A stretch of 64,000 nucleotides of DNA from Metasolibacillus fluoroglycofenilyticus (GCF_003049645.1 NZ_PYWK01000002.1:290915-354914); one strand, 5' to 3'. Positions 45,871-55,270 are shown, counted from the stretch's first letter. The notes: a model not told the origin generated them from the letters alone. Made by a program: numbers and translations.

Positions 45871-47049
45871 TTATGACGCTAATGGCTCGAGTATTTCGTA
45901 TATTTCTTCGTTTGTTGGTACATGCAAATACATGCGCAATTTAATAATACGTGTTAGCTCACGATGAATTAAGTTATCTGCAAATTGTTGCTGATTGTTT
46001 GCTAAATACATTTCTTTCAATGTTTTCCACATATTATGCAATGCTTCAAAATCAAGTAAAGCTTGCTCTAACTCTTCTTTATTTAACAAATATTCCTTAG
46101 CTAGTATCGTCAAACGCTCATTAAAAATATCTAGCATTTGCAAAGCATCGTCACGTATAAAAAAATCTATCACACCCTTTGTTATTTTACTTGCCAAGCT
46201 ACTACCAATAATCAGCCCAATAATACCTCCAATTAGGCTAACAATTGCTGTGCTCACATTTGGAATCGTTAGGCCAACCGCGCTACCTATTATAGTTCCA
46301 GCAATGCCGCCAGCCACACTTGCGGCTGTTTTCGCAACATTTTTAAATAATTGTTGCGAGGACATTTTTCCTTTTACTGTACGGGCGATATCTTCTGCCG
46401 ACATCCTCCCCGTTACAAGTGCACCTGTCACAGTATTCGCATTCAATAACATCATGCCTTTTTTTGTTGCAATAGAGCCAATCATTGCCTTTTTAGTAAT
46501 AGTAGCAGCCATCTTTTTTGAAGCCATTTTCACACCGCCTGTTTTCAGAGCACCGGCTATATCTGGATTCAAGTTAAAATCAGCTGTAACGTCATGATGA
46601 TTGTATAATTGCGATGCAATTACTTCCTCAGCAAATGTTTCTCCTAAAACGGCTAATCCTGTACGAATCCCATTTCCTATTGCGACTTTACGTGAAGCCC
46701 CGTTCCACTTGCTTTGTGCATAAGCTATAACAGCACTTATACTAATTGCATCATTGATGAAATTAATACGTCCCTCTTCATCCATCATTAAGCCATGAAT
46801 GTTTCTTGCAACTGTCATATGTTTTATTTGTGCATAAGTAAAAGCACCTTTTCTAATCATCTGTGTTAAATTTTTTGCCCCATTTTCTCGTTGCCTAATC
46901 GCTTCAACAATTGCCTCATATTGCTCAAATGGAACTTCTAGCAATAAGCGCTCACTATTTGTTATGTACTGTAGACAAACTTCTACCGTATGTTCCGCTA
47001 TAGGGCAATACACATTTACGCTCTTAGATGTATTATATTTGGATTCCAT
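45871..47049 (-). CDS. unrecognised glycine-zipper membrane protein
   Basis: 392 residues, intact, with GGGGGA 8 bases before the ATG at 47049. No family that I recognise. Residues about 250-300 (AASVAGGIAGTIIGSAVGL and LIGGIIGLIIGSSLAS) form two helices of GxxxG type, as in glycine-zipper proteins that insert into membranes. Residues 165-240 are rich in Lys, Met and Thr with short repeats (KKMAATITKKAMIGS, ATKKGMML). The C-terminal third is helical. The N-terminal 30 residues hold two Cys. Monocistronic. Confidence 0.65.
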   Translation of the reverse strand: MESKYNTSKSVNVYCPIAEHTVEVCLQYITNSERLLLEVPFEQYEAIVEAIRQRENGAKNLTQMIRKGAFTYAQIKHMTVARNIHGLMMDEEGRINFINDAISISAVIAYAQSKWNGASRKVAIGNGIRTGLAVLGETFAEEVIASQLYNHHDVTADFNLNPDIAGALKTGGVKMASKKMAATITKKAMIGSIATKKGMMLLNANTVTGALVTGRMSAEDIARTVKGKMSSQQLFKNVAKTAASVAGGIAGTIIGSAVGLTIPNVSTAIVSLIGGIIGLIIGSSLASKITKGVIDFFIRDDALQMLDIFNERLTILAKEYLLNKEELEQALLDFEALHNMWKTLKEMYLANNQQQFADNLIHRELTRIIKLRMYLHVPTNEEIYEILEPLAS

Positions 47050-47153
47050 ATATGTTTCCCCCGATTTTATCCATTCTATAATAATCATCTTTAGCTAAGT
47101 TGTACAGTGAATTTTATTTGAAGAACAAATTTGTCCTTTTTTAAGTAGAATAA

Positions 47154-47228
47154 GGGTCTATCCAAAAGCCGTGCATAGCCGGCATTTTGGACAGTAGCGA
47201 TGATGTTTCGCAAAATGTTGATTCATAA
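47154..47228 (-). repeat. partial copy of the dispersed repeat
   Basis: Hairpin TCCAAAAGCCG-TGCATAG-CCGGCATTTTGGA then AGTAGCGATGATGTTTC and CAAAATGTTGATTCATA, same order as at 34843, and in the last part the exact complement of 30090-30119. About 75 bp kept. Confidence 0.8.
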
Positions 47229-47287
47229 TAGCTAAAAAAATAAGTTGTTGAGATTTTACATCACAACAACTTATTTTAAACTTCTAG

Positions 47288-48070
47288 CTACTCTCCTATA
47301 AAATTAGGTTGACGCTTTTCTACAAAAGCTGTAATGCCTTCTTGATGGTCTTTTGTTTGACGCATTTTTGCCTGGGCTATTGCTTCAGCTTGTAGGATGC
47401 GCTCAAGCTCGGGTAGTTTTTCTTTGTGTAAAATTTCTTTAGTTGCAAGCATGGAGGCAATTGGTGATGCTAACACTTTACCGACAATTTGATCAACCGT
47501 TGCCGCTGCAGCGCCGTCAGGAACAACATAATCAATTAATTGCTGGTCAAATGCCTCCTTTGCTTCCATTACTTTACCTTCCCAAATAAGCTGCTTCGCC
47601 TTTGCTACACCTAGACGCTCCTTCATAAAGAAATGCCCGCCACCATCAGGTACAAGCCCAATGCTAATAAAATTCATTGCTAGCTTTGCGGAATCCTCTG
47701 CAACAATAACATCACTTGCTAGCGCTAGACTAAAGGCTAAGCCAGCTGCTGCACCATGAATTTGGGCAATCGTTAGCATTGGTAGTGTGTAATAGCCTTT
47801 TGCAAAGCGCGTAATATACGACATAATCGTTTCGAAATCAATCGCTTCATTTGCTCCAAGCATCATCTTTATATCGCCACCTGCTGAAAATGCACGTCCC
47901 TCCCCTTTAACAATTAAAACTTGGACTTCCGGCTGTTGATGTAGCTCCTCCATACAATCAGCTAATTCCTGCATCATTATAATATCCATCGCGTTCATTG
48001 CCTGTGGTCGATTCAATGTTAAAATTGCCTTGCGTTCTAATATTTCTAAATTAATTGTCGTATAGCCCAT
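47288..48070 (-). CDS. crotonase-family enoyl-CoA isomerase (PaaG-like)
   Basis: 260 residues. CoA-binding GEGRAFSAGGDIKMM near 60 and GAAAGLAFSLALASDV near 105. The two catalytic Glu of hydratases are not present at their usual places; instead MNFISIGLVPDGGG has an Asp where PaaG-type isomerases have one. So delta-2/delta-3 isomerisation or a phenylacetate-type step is more likely than hydration. A FadR-like site lies before the gene. Confidence 0.8.
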   Translation of the reverse strand: MGYTTINLEILERKAILTLNRPQAMNAMDIIMMQELADCMEELHQQPEVQVLIVKGEGRAFSAGGDIKMMLGANEAIDFETIMSYITRFAKGYYTLPMLTIAQIHGAAAGLAFSLALASDVIVAEDSAKLAMNFISIGLVPDGGGHFFMKERLGVAKAKQLIWEGKVMEAKEAFDQQLIDYVVPDGAAAATVDQIVGKVLASPIASMLATKEILHKEKLPELERILQAEAIAQAKMRQTKDHQEGITAFVEKRQPNFIGE

Positions 48071-48089
48071 GAAAAATCCCCCTTAAATA

Positions 48090-48105
48090 ATGAATAACCA
48101 TTCAC
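48090..48105. promoter_or_regulatory. FadR-like half-palindrome before the PaaG-like gene
   Basis: ATGAATAACCATTCAC has the same ATGAAT-N4-ATTCA frame as the lcfB operator (ATGAAT-N4-ATTCAT at 14074-14089). It lies 20 bases before the start codon. The rest of 48106-48370 shows no gene. Confidence 0.45.
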
Positions 48106-48370
48106 TTTTATAATTCTACTTTTCTTTTCAAATTCCTTTTTTATTCAACAAATTTTTGAACGAAAATAATTTATCAAAAATCAAACATTTAAAGTAGCGC
48201 AACTTAATTATCTTAATATTCCGCGATCTCAGCTATAGCAAGCATTCCAATAAAATGAGAGCGCTTCCAAAACACGAACATTTATAGTTATAAATTATCA
48301 TTTCATTCGCCTTTCGGTGAATTAATTTCAGTTTATTATGAAATTCTTTTTATTTTTTCGGAAAAAGGCG

Positions 48371-48693
48371 TTGACAAAGATTTATTCTCGGCTTATGATG
48401 TTATCAAATTTAATTATGCAAAATATTTTGATGGAGACATGCTCGTCGTACTTATTCTTAAGAGAGCTGATGGTTGGTGCAAATCAGTGAAGAAGGCGAA
48501 TGTAGTTCCACTCCTGAATAGATAAGTGGAAAATTATAGTAAACTTATCCGTATCATGCGCGTTACGCATCTTAAAGATTGCAATTATAATTTTCGGAAT
48601 ATTTTTGCAATGAATAAGGGTGGTACCGCGTAACTATGTTCATTATAGCCTTTCGCCCCTTACATTTTAATGTGAGGGACGGAAGGTTTTTTT
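48371..48693 (+). promoter_or_regulatory. serine T-box riboswitch with promoter, upstream of serA
   Basis: Promoter TTGACA (48371-48376), 17 bases, TATGAT (48394-48399). Stem I begins near AAGAGAGCTGATGGTTGG (48460-48477), with the usual GTGCAAATCAG and then TCC followed by ACTCCTGAA in the specifier region, a serine codon. The T-box AGGGTGGTACCGCG (about 48618-48631) is exact. Terminator stem CCTTTCGCCCCTTACA with partner (48649-48686) ends in seven T. Uncharged tRNA-Ser would allow serA transcription. Confidence 0.93.
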
Positions 48694-48775
48694 ATTTTGA
48701 TTCACTCCCTTACGTGGGAGGAGAGTAAAACGCTTGTCCACTCCATGGTTTAGTGAGTACTCAAACATCAACTAA

Positions 48776-48880
48776 ATCAAAATAAAGCCTCCGCTGAATG
48801 TCACAAATTATGAAGAAGAGTTTTTCAAGTAGGCTTGGAAAAAGTTTAGACGCAATTACGCCAATACGTAATTGATTTTT
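48776..48880. repeat. recurring block between T-box and serA
   Basis: GCCTCCGCTGAATGTCACA ... ACGCAATTACGCCAATACG and TAATTGATTTTT, related to 37650-37800. It lengthens the distance from T-box terminator to start codon to about 207 bases. Confidence 0.5.
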
Positions 48881-48902
48881 AAAATAAAGGAGAGAATAAA
48901 CC

Positions 48903-50525
48903 ATGACAACAAAAACATTAGAAAAAGCAACAAAAATAATTACGGTGTTTATCGCTGACCCATTAAGTGAGGATGGTATTTATCCGTTAATCCAAGAAGG
49001 TGAATTAGAATTAAATATTATTGTGGATACAGGTTTATCACAGGAGCAATTAATTAACAAAATTACAGATATTGATGTGTTATTAGTTCGCTCTCAAACT
49101 ACTGTTACACGTGAGGTAATTCAAGCGGCTAAAAATTTAAAGCTAATTGGTCGCGCTGGTGTTGGTGTCGATAATATTGATTTAACAGCGGCTACTGAGC
49201 ACGGCATTATTGTTGTAAATGCGCCAGATGGTAATACAAATTCTGCGGCTGAGCATACTATTGCTATGATGACGGCTTTAGCACGTTACATTCCACAAGC
49301 ATTTAATACATTAAAAAATGGCGTATGGGACCGCAAATCATATGTTGGAGTGGAGCTAAAAAATAAAACATTAGGTGTTATTGGTATGGGGCGCATTGGA
49401 GCTGAAGTAGCGTATCGCGCAAGAGGACAACGCATGAAAGTCATCGCCTATGATCCATTTTTGACAGAGGAACGCGCAAAGGAGCTAGGCATTACGAAAG
49501 GCACTGTCGATGAAGTATGTGCTGTGGCAGACTTTATTACAGTGCATACACCTCTCTTGCCGGAAACGCGTAATCTTATTAATAAAGAGCGTTTCGCCAT
49601 AATGAAAGATGGGGTACGTATCATTAACTGTGCGCGTGGCGGCATTATTAATGAGGATGATTTATACGATGCGATTGTTGCTAAAAAAGTAGCTGGTGCT
49701 GCACTCGATGTTTTCATAACAGAGCCTGCAACAGACCATAAGCTATTAACACTACCTGAAGTGATTGCTACACCGCATTTAGGTGCGTCTACTATAGAAG
49801 CACAGGAATCTGTTGCTGTCGATGTATCTAATGATATTATTAAGTTTTTCAAAACAGGCACTGTTACAAATCCTGTTAATATGCCATCAATTTCAAAAGA
49901 AAAGTTTGCACAAATCGAACCGTTTTTCGAACTTGTTGAAAAGCTCGGAAAATTCCTTATCCAAGTAACTGATGAATCTATAAAAGAATTAAACATTTCA
50001 TATGCTGGCGACGTAGCAAACTTTGATGTACGCCCTTTAACAGCTAATGCTATTAAAGGACTGCTTTCAACAAATCATGGAACACATGTTAATAATGTCA
50101 ATGCCCGCTATCTTGCAGAGCGTATAGGTATAAGCATTAATGAACATAAAACAACGACTGCAAAAGGCTTCACAAACTTAATTACAGTTGAAATTAAAAC
50201 AGCCAATGAAACACATACTGTAGCGGGAACTTTGTTAAATGGCTTAGGCCCACGCATCGTCAAAGTAGAAGGCTTCGTCGTTGACGTTATTCCAACAGGC
50301 AATCTATTGTATATTAAAAATACAGATAAACCTGGAGCTATCGGTCGCGTAGCCACAAAATTGGCTGAAAAAGATATTAATATCGCAACAATGCAAGTGG
50401 GACGCGATATGGTCGGTGGCTCAGCAGTAATGATGCTAGCAATCGACAATATTGTAACAGCAGAAGACTTAGTCTATGTAGCACAGCTTGAAAACATTGA
50501 TGAAGTGAAGGCTATTACGCTATAG
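48903..50525 (+). CDS. serA: D-3-phosphoglycerate dehydrogenase
   Basis: First enzyme of serine synthesis, 540 residues, the long form. Catalytic/NAD domain: [18 protein letters not shown] near 157, [10 protein letters not shown] near 239 with the active-site Arg, and [15 protein letters not shown] near 296 with the active-site His. Then an intervening domain (about 325-460) and a C-terminal ACT domain ([17 protein letters not shown], 465-540) for serine feedback. Controlled by a serine-type T-box. ATG preceded by AAAGGAGAG. Confidence 0.97.
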   Translation: MTTKTLEKATKIITVFIADPLSEDGIYPLIQEGELELNIIVDTGLSQEQLINKITDIDVLLVRSQTTVTREVIQAAKNLKLIGRAGVGVDNIDLTAATEHGIIVVNAPDGNTNSAAEHTIAMMTALARYIPQAFNTLKNGVWDRKSYVGVELKNKTLGVIGMGRIGAEVAYRARGQRMKVIAYDPFLTEERAKELGITKGTVDEVCAVADFITVHTPLLPETRNLINKERFAIMKDGVRIINCARGGIINEDDLYDAIVAKKVAGAALDVFITEPATDHKLLTLPEVIATPHLGASTIEAQESVAVDVSNDIIKFFKTGTVTNPVNMPSISKEKFAQIEPFFELVEKLGKFLIQVTDESIKELNISYAGDVANFDVRPLTANAIKGLLSTNHGTHVNNVNARYLAERIGISINEHKTTTAKGFTNLITVEIKTANETHTVAGTLLNGLGPRIVKVEGFVVDVIPTGNLLYIKNTDKPGAIGRVATKLAEKDINIATMQVGRDMVGGSAVMMLAIDNIVTAEDLVYVAQLENIDEVKAITL

Positions 50526-50539
50526 TGCTTTTTATGATG

Positions 50540-50575
50540 GGCTACTGAGGTAAGTATCTCCATTTCTCAGTAGCC
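50540..50575 (+). terminator. terminator of serA
   Basis: GGCTACTGAG and exact complement with a 16-base loop, followed by TTACCACTTTTT. Confidence 0.75.
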
Positions 50576-50740
50576 TTACCACTTTTTCAAACTTCCTCTT
50601 TTACTTTTTTGTTATTTGTAGCATATAATTGTATGTATACAATTTCCATGTAGAGAGCTGTTGATGCCTTTTGAAGCGTTAATTATTTAGGCGGGCATGA
50701 TTTTTTTAGACAGTCCCATTAGCTAAAGGAGGAGTTTTTC

Positions 50741-52000
50741 ATGAAAAAATGGGTCTATAGTTTGCTTGCTTTATTATTCATTGGTGTAGCTTTTTTTGAT
50801 ACAGAAATAATGGCTGCACAAGACGAGATTGCGATTCGAACAGTGGTAGAAGAAACATACTTATTGTCAGATGACTACGTTACTCCACTCGCATCGCTAG
50901 CACCGAGGGCAATTGTAATTTTACATAATGTCCATGCAGGGTGGGCACATATTGAATATAAGGGACAGCAAGGCTATGTACCTTCTGTTACGTTAAAATC
51001 TGCTCAACCAACCTTAATGCTCGCAACGGCAAAAAATCCTCCGATTGTACGAGAAACAACAGAAGGGCAAACGAAGCATTTAGGCAATGTTCCTATAGAT
51101 AGTATCGTGCAAGCCTATGCAACAAATGAAGATAATTGGTATTTTGTCCAGTATGGTCATTTAACTGGTTATATCATCGCGACAGCACTTAAAGCACCTA
51201 CTTCTCAAAAAATGCTCGTACAGAAGCAAGAGGGACTTGTTGTACGCAATATCGCTAGTAAATCTGGAGCGAATCTCACTAGCATCCCTACAAATACAAA
51301 AGTGGACGTATATACAAACATTCAAGGCTGGGCATATGTTGTAACAGAGAAAAATATTCAAGGCTATGTACTGGCAAACGGTTTAAAAGAAATCCCTATT
51401 CCTAAACTAGGTAAGTACAGTCAAGGGACTGTCACAAAAACAAAGCGTATTGCCTTAACTTTCGATGACGGACCCCACCCTACCGTTACAGCACAAGTAT
51501 TAAAAACATTGGAAAAATATGATGCTAAAGCAACTTTTTTTGTGACAGGACATCGCGTCAATAAAAGCCCGAAAGTATTAAAGGAAATATACGAGGCTGG
51601 GCATGAGATTGGCAACCATACATGGAGTCACCCTAAGTTGACGACCGTATCTTTTGAACAGGCAAAGGCACAAATTAATGAAACAAATAAAACGGTTGAG
51701 TCAATTATCGGGCAAGAGCCTACTTTATTCAGACCACCATATGGCGCATATAATAAAGAGATTTTAGGCTCACTATCCGTTCCCTTAATTATGTGGTCTG
51801 TTGACACGCTCGATTGGCAGCACCGCACTCCATCAAAAACATTAAAGGCTGTACAAACTGGTGCATATAATGGCAGCATTATTTTAATGCATGATATTCA
51901 CCAAACGACGGCTGACGCTTTAGACAGCATACTGAGCTATTTAACGAAGCAAGGCTATGAGTTTGTTACGGTATCAGAGCTAATTACACCAATTAAATGA
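50741..52000 (+). CDS. secreted polysaccharide deacetylase with SH3-type repeats
   Basis: 419 residues. Signal peptide 1-25 (ends MAAQ); three bacterial SH3-like units about 30-88, 95-150 and 155-215, which bind the wall; NodB deacetylase domain about 230-415. NodB motifs: TFDDGPH near 241, HTWSHPKL with both metal His, RPPYGAYN, MWSVDTLDW and ILMHDIH. All catalytic residues are present. Probably removes acetyl groups from peptidoglycan. Single gene, GGAGG 9 bases before the ATG. Confidence 0.9.
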   Translation: MKKWVYSLLALLFIGVAFFDTEIMAAQDEIAIRTVVEETYLLSDDYVTPLASLAPRAIVILHNVHAGWAHIEYKGQQGYVPSVTLKSAQPTLMLATAKNPPIVRETTEGQTKHLGNVPIDSIVQAYATNEDNWYFVQYGHLTGYIIATALKAPTSQKMLVQKQEGLVVRNIASKSGANLTSIPTNTKVDVYTNIQGWAYVVTEKNIQGYVLANGLKEIPIPKLGKYSQGTVTKTKRIALTFDDGPHPTVTAQVLKTLEKYDAKATFFVTGHRVNKSPKVLKEIYEAGHEIGNHTWSHPKLTTVSFEQAKAQINETNKTVESIIGQEPTLFRPPYGAYNKEILGSLSVPLIMWSVDTLDWQHRTPSKTLKAVQTGAYNGSIILMHDIHQTTADALDSILSYLTKQGYEFVTVSELITPIK

Positions 52001-52085
52001 AGACTGCATCTCTAAGCAACGATTTTGCTTCCTCAGTAGTGGAGCTTCAATCTATCAAAGAATGCCTATCGTTTTCTAAATAAAA

Positions 52086-52133
52086 AATGGCTGTTAGAAA
52101 GTAAGGCTAATGCGCTACTTTCTGACAGCCATT
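52086..52133. terminator. bidirectional terminator
   Basis: AATGGCTGTTAGAAAGTA and near-perfect complement, loop GGCTAATGCGC, followed by CTATTTTT. Lies between converging genes. Confidence 0.82.
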
Positions 52134-52139
52134 CTATTT

Positions 52140-52478
52140 TTATCGATTCAACTCTGCAAAGGTCAAATAGTTCTGAGCTGAAGCCGTTTGTAGTAAGTCT
52201 AAATTATCCGCAATGACTATCCCTGATAAACAGGCAATTGCAAATACACCTGTAGCAATAAGAAATGATAAATTGCGATGAACTTTTTGCATTTCACTAT
52301 TCGAGGTTTGCTTATCTTTGCTGCGTACTAAAGTGAAAAAACGCGCTCGTTGACTTTCTTGTGCCAACACATAATGACATGCCAAACAAAGCTCTGCCAC
52401 ATGCCCTTCAATCGATAATTGATTTATTTCTACTATGCCGGCTACACGTCCACAATTTTCACAACAATTCATTTTCAT
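52140..52478 (-). CDS. zinc-ribbon membrane protein, unknown
   Basis: 112 residues. N-terminal Cys pairs CENC (near 5-8) and CLAC (near 32-35) with His after them suggest a treble-clef or zinc ribbon; a single membrane helix is at about 70-90 (LSFLIATGVFAIACLSGIVIA). Start at 52478 (MKMNCCENC) fits AGAGG 9 bases upstream. I do not recognise a family. Confidence 0.6.
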   Translation of the reverse strand: MKMNCCENCGRVAGIVEINQLSIEGHVAELCLACHYVLAQESQRARFFTLVRSKDKQTSNSEMQKVHRNLSFLIATGVFAIACLSGIVIADNLDLLQTASAQNYLTFAELNR

Positions 52479-52599
52479 AAGCATTTTCCTCTCCATTCGC
52501 TATATTCTATTATATCTAAAAAATTAGAAAATTCAATATTTTGAATGGTAAATACTTAAAAAGTGGCTATAATAATCTGTTTAAACGACTATTATTTTA

Positions 52600-52749
52600 A
52601 TAAAGTGAATCTTCAATTCGTGGAGGCTTTTCTCCACGGATTGTTAGTTGAACCAGTCGGGCTTTTACGGGCAGTTGACCTCTCACTTATCCTTCAGCTA
52701 CCTTTCACTTAAGTCTGGAAGTGAGCGGCTTACTGCCCGTTATTGCGGG
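52600..52749 (-). mobile_element. PATE-like IS200/IS605 derivative, copy 4 (minus strand)
   Basis: Read on the minus strand: flank TTTAT (52750-52754), start CCCGCAATAACGGGCAG, outer stem CGGGCAGT/ACTGCCCG, inner CTCACTT/AAGTGAG, right-end stem CGTGGAG/CTCCACG, end TTCACTTTAT at 52600. Inner and right-end stems differ from the other copies but stay paired. Sits inside another repeat (22688-type). Confidence 0.72.
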
Positions 52750-52761
52750 ATAAACAAAAAA

Positions 52762-52797
52762 CGTCTGAAAAGCGTGCATAGCACTGCTTTTCAGACG
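52762..52797 (-). terminator. terminator after the HAD gene
   Basis: CGTCTGAAAAGC and exact complement with inner GTGC-ATA-GCAC, 8 bases past the stop at 52805. Confidence 0.78.
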
Positions 52798-52804
52798 CCT
52801 CGAC

Positions 52805-53593
52805 CTACAATTTTTTGATAAGCTCTAAAAGTTGCGTTAATGATTCTACTTCATATGTAGGCTTCACATCTGGATGCGGCTCTTTATTTTCCCGATTAAT
52901 CCAAACATTTTTCATACCAATACGCGATGAACCTAATATATCTGTCATTAAATTATCCCCAACCATGATAGACTTTTCGACAGTTGCACTAGCTTTTTCT
53001 AGCACATATTCAAAAATCGATGCATCTGGCTTTCCTTTTCCGAAATCACCTGAAATAATAATATGGTCAAAATATGATACTAGCTCTGGTGTTATTTCAA
53101 GTTTTAAATTTTGTAAGCTTGGTGCACCATTTGTTAGCAAAATGAGCTGATATTTTCCCTTTAGCTCGTCCAACACTGCGAATGTATCCTCATATAAAAA
53201 AGGACTTTTTTTACGTTCCTCTACAAAGCGCTCCCCAAGCTCTGCGCCAAACGTAGCATCCGCTATCCCAAGCTTTGCCAAACCTCCAGTCCAAGCTTGC
53301 GCACGATATGCTGGTACAAGTTCCTTCATTTTTTGAAACATTTCTGTCGGGTCATCGAATGTTCCCCATAATCCCTCAAATGGATTAATGCCAATTAGCA
53401 CTGTATAATCATATGTTTCATATGACTCGTAAAGTTCCCTCGCACTTTCACGCACCGCTTGCTCCAACTGCTTAGCATCAACCGAGTGACGCTCACTTGC
53501 ATAAGCGCAAGTATGGTCAAATGCTGTTTGCACAGATTTTTTGTCCCATAATAATGTATCATCCAAATCAAAAATAATCGTCTGAATTGTCAT
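52805..53593 (-). CDS. HAD hydrolase, YsaA-like (candidate phosphoserine phosphatase)
   Basis: 262 residues. Motif I FDLDDTLLWD near 9, motif II LLTNGAPSLQ near 148, Lys in FGKGKPD near 178, and motif IV MVGDNLMTDI near 208. A large helical cap lies at 20-110. Length and cap fit B. subtilis YsaA, which I recall as a phosphoserine phosphatase; with serA and serC nearby this would complete serine synthesis. Substrate assignment is inference. Confidence 0.7.
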   Translation of the reverse strand: MTIQTIIFDLDDTLLWDKKSVQTAFDHTCAYASERHSVDAKQLEQAVRESARELYESYETYDYTVLIGINPFEGLWGTFDDPTEMFQKMKELVPAYRAQAWTGGLAKLGIADATFGAELGERFVEERKKSPFLYEDTFAVLDELKGKYQLILLTNGAPSLQNLKLEITPELVSYFDHIIISGDFGKGKPDASIFEYVLEKASATVEKSIMVGDNLMTDILGSSRIGMKNVWINRENKEPHPDVKPTYEVESLTQLLELIKKL

Positions 53594-53809
53594 AAGGCAC
53601 TCCCTAACTTATGTATTATTCTATTATCCTACCATATTTGTAGTCATTATTTCGTGTCGATACATCAAACCTTTCAGAACATTTTTTCATCGAATACACA
53701 GGTCTTTTTGAATATATCAGCTCCGCATATTTTAGGGAGGTATTCTACGTCCCCAAAACCCTCTGATATATCATTCAAAGAAAAGTTCGCTTTTAAACAT
53801 ATACGAAAC

Positions 53810-53844
53810 GTCCGAAAAGCATGCTAAAGCACTGCTTTTCGGAC
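53810..53844 (-). terminator. terminator of the DUF3006 operon
   Basis: GTCCGAAAAGC and exact complement, inner ATGC-TAAA-GCAC-type loop, 7 bases after the DUF3006 stop. Confidence 0.75.
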
Positions 53845-53850
53845 ACTCTC

Positions 53851-54099
53851 TTATTTGCGCTTTTTCCGTAATGCTCGCATCATTTGTTCAATTTTTGTTT
53901 GTTGTGCGTTCGTTTCTTCAGCGAGTCGCTGTATCGTATAGACGCCATTATCATAGCTAATTGCTACGATATCCCCTTCAGATAACAGCTCGCTATATTC
54001 ACTGCAATGAATAATTAGCTGTTCTGTCTCCTCTGGTCGCTTTAAAAAAATTGCGTACTCTCCTTCAAAGCGATCCAATGTATAGTTATTCAAGCTCAC
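53851..54099 (-). CDS. DUF3006 family protein
   Basis: 82 residues: beta-rich DUF3006 (YTLDRFEGEYAIFLKR, GDIVAIS, YTIQRL) and a lysine-rich helical tail. The family almost always follows a ComEC-like metallo-hydrolase gene, as here. GTG start overlaps the end of that gene by 14 bases, with GGGAGAG 8 bases upstream. Function unknown. Confidence 0.82.
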   Translation of the reverse strand: MSLNNYTLDRFEGEYAIFLKRPEETEQLIIHCSEYSELLSEGDIVAISYDNGVYTIQRLAEETNAQQTKIEQMMRALRKKRK

Positions 54100-55270
54100 T
54101 TACAATCTCTCCCTTTGCATTTATAAGCTGTGCTGCATCTCCACTATTCGCCCATATTTGCTTTGAAGTCCACTTTAGTGTGCCTTTGCTATCCTTTGCA
54201 TCAGGCCCACTCGTAATTGATAATTTAGCGTTTTGTTGAAGCGTTATATTCGGAAAGTTAAAAACTTGGTTTCCTTCTACCGATACAAGCTTCCAGCCTT
54301 GTAAGGAAACAGGCTCATTTCCCGTATTTTGAATGACAACAACCTCATTTACTAAATCTTTACTAATTAATTCAACAGTTGCTTTAGATGTACGAATAGA
54401 GCTTGTTGCACCAATGCCTGTCCACTCTTCTGCTGTTGTATTATAGCTTGTCCCATCCGTTGTAAAAACAATCGTCCCAGCCTCAGCAGTGCCGTATAGC
54501 TTACTTTGAACAGCAAGTGCATTATCAATTACTTCAGCATGTGGATGTCCATATTTATTGTCTTGTCCGTAGCTTAGCACAACAGCCTCTGGGCGCACTG
54601 CCTGCATAAACTCTAATGAGCTACTTGTGTTTGAGCCATGATGCCCCGCCTTTAACACAGTTGCTTTAATATTTTCCTTTACTAATTGCTTTTCGATATT
54701 GATGCCTGCGTCCCCTGTTAGTAAAAATGATACTTCTCCATATGTAATTTTTAAAACGATGGATGCATCATTATTATCCGAAGCATCTTCATCGGCATAA
54801 ATTGCTTCTACGCTTAATTCCTTATCAAAATCGATAACTTCCCCTTTTTCTGGCACGCTATAGGAAATGTTCTTATCGGATATTAATGTGAGCATTTCCT
54901 CTAGTGTTTGCGATGTATGTACTTTTCCTGAATCTAGAAAGTGTCCGATGGAAATGGAGTTTAAAACAGCAATTAGCCCCCCGATATGGTCTGCATCAGG
55001 ATGTGTAGCTACAACATAATCTAATCTTTTTACACCTTGCTCTCGTAAATAGGCGACAACTGTTTTCCCAGCTCCTTTTATTCCTCCGTCTATCAGCATT
55101 GTTTTACCATTTGGCGATTGAATCAATATCGAATCGCCCTGTCCTACATCAATAAAATGCACCTTCATTTCATGACCAGAAATCGGCTGCTGTTCGGGTT
55201 GTTGAATGTCAAATGTACAACCAATAAGTAAAAAAACTACAGCCAGTAAACTAAAAATTAATTTTTTCAT
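54086..55270 (-). CDS. ComEC-like metallo-beta-lactamase lipoprotein with lamin-tail domain
   Basis: 394 residues. Lipobox LIGC at Cys18. Metallo-hydrolase domain about 34-275: FIDVGQGDSILI, THPDADHIGG (HxDxDH), LLTGDAG, LKAGHHGSNTSSS. It resembles the ComEC C-terminal nuclease domain. From about 290 to 394 an Ig-like lamin-tail domain (VVIQNTGNEPVSLQGWKLV). All metal ligands are present. Likely an extracellular, membrane-bound nuclease or phosphodiesterase. Middle gene of a GGDEF-hydrolase-DUF3006 operon. Confidence 0.85.
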   Translation of the reverse strand: MKKLIFSLLAVVFLLIGCTFDIQQPEQQPISGHEMKVHFIDVGQGDSILIQSPNGKTMLIDGGIKGAGKTVVAYLREQGVKRLDYVVATHPDADHIGGLIAVLNSISIGHFLDSGKVHTSQTLEEMLTLISDKNISYSVPEKGEVIDFDKELSVEAIYADEDASDNNDASIVLKITYGEVSFLLTGDAGINIEKQLVKENIKATVLKAGHHGSNTSSSLEFMQAVRPEAVVLSYGQDNKYGHPHAEVIDNALAVQSKLYGTAEAGTIVFTTDGTSYNTTAEEWTGIGATSSIRTSKATVELISKDLVNEVVVIQNTGNEPVSLQGWKLVSVEGNQVFNFPNITLQQNAKLSITSGPDAKDSKGTLKWTSKQIWANSGDAAQLINAKGEIVSELE

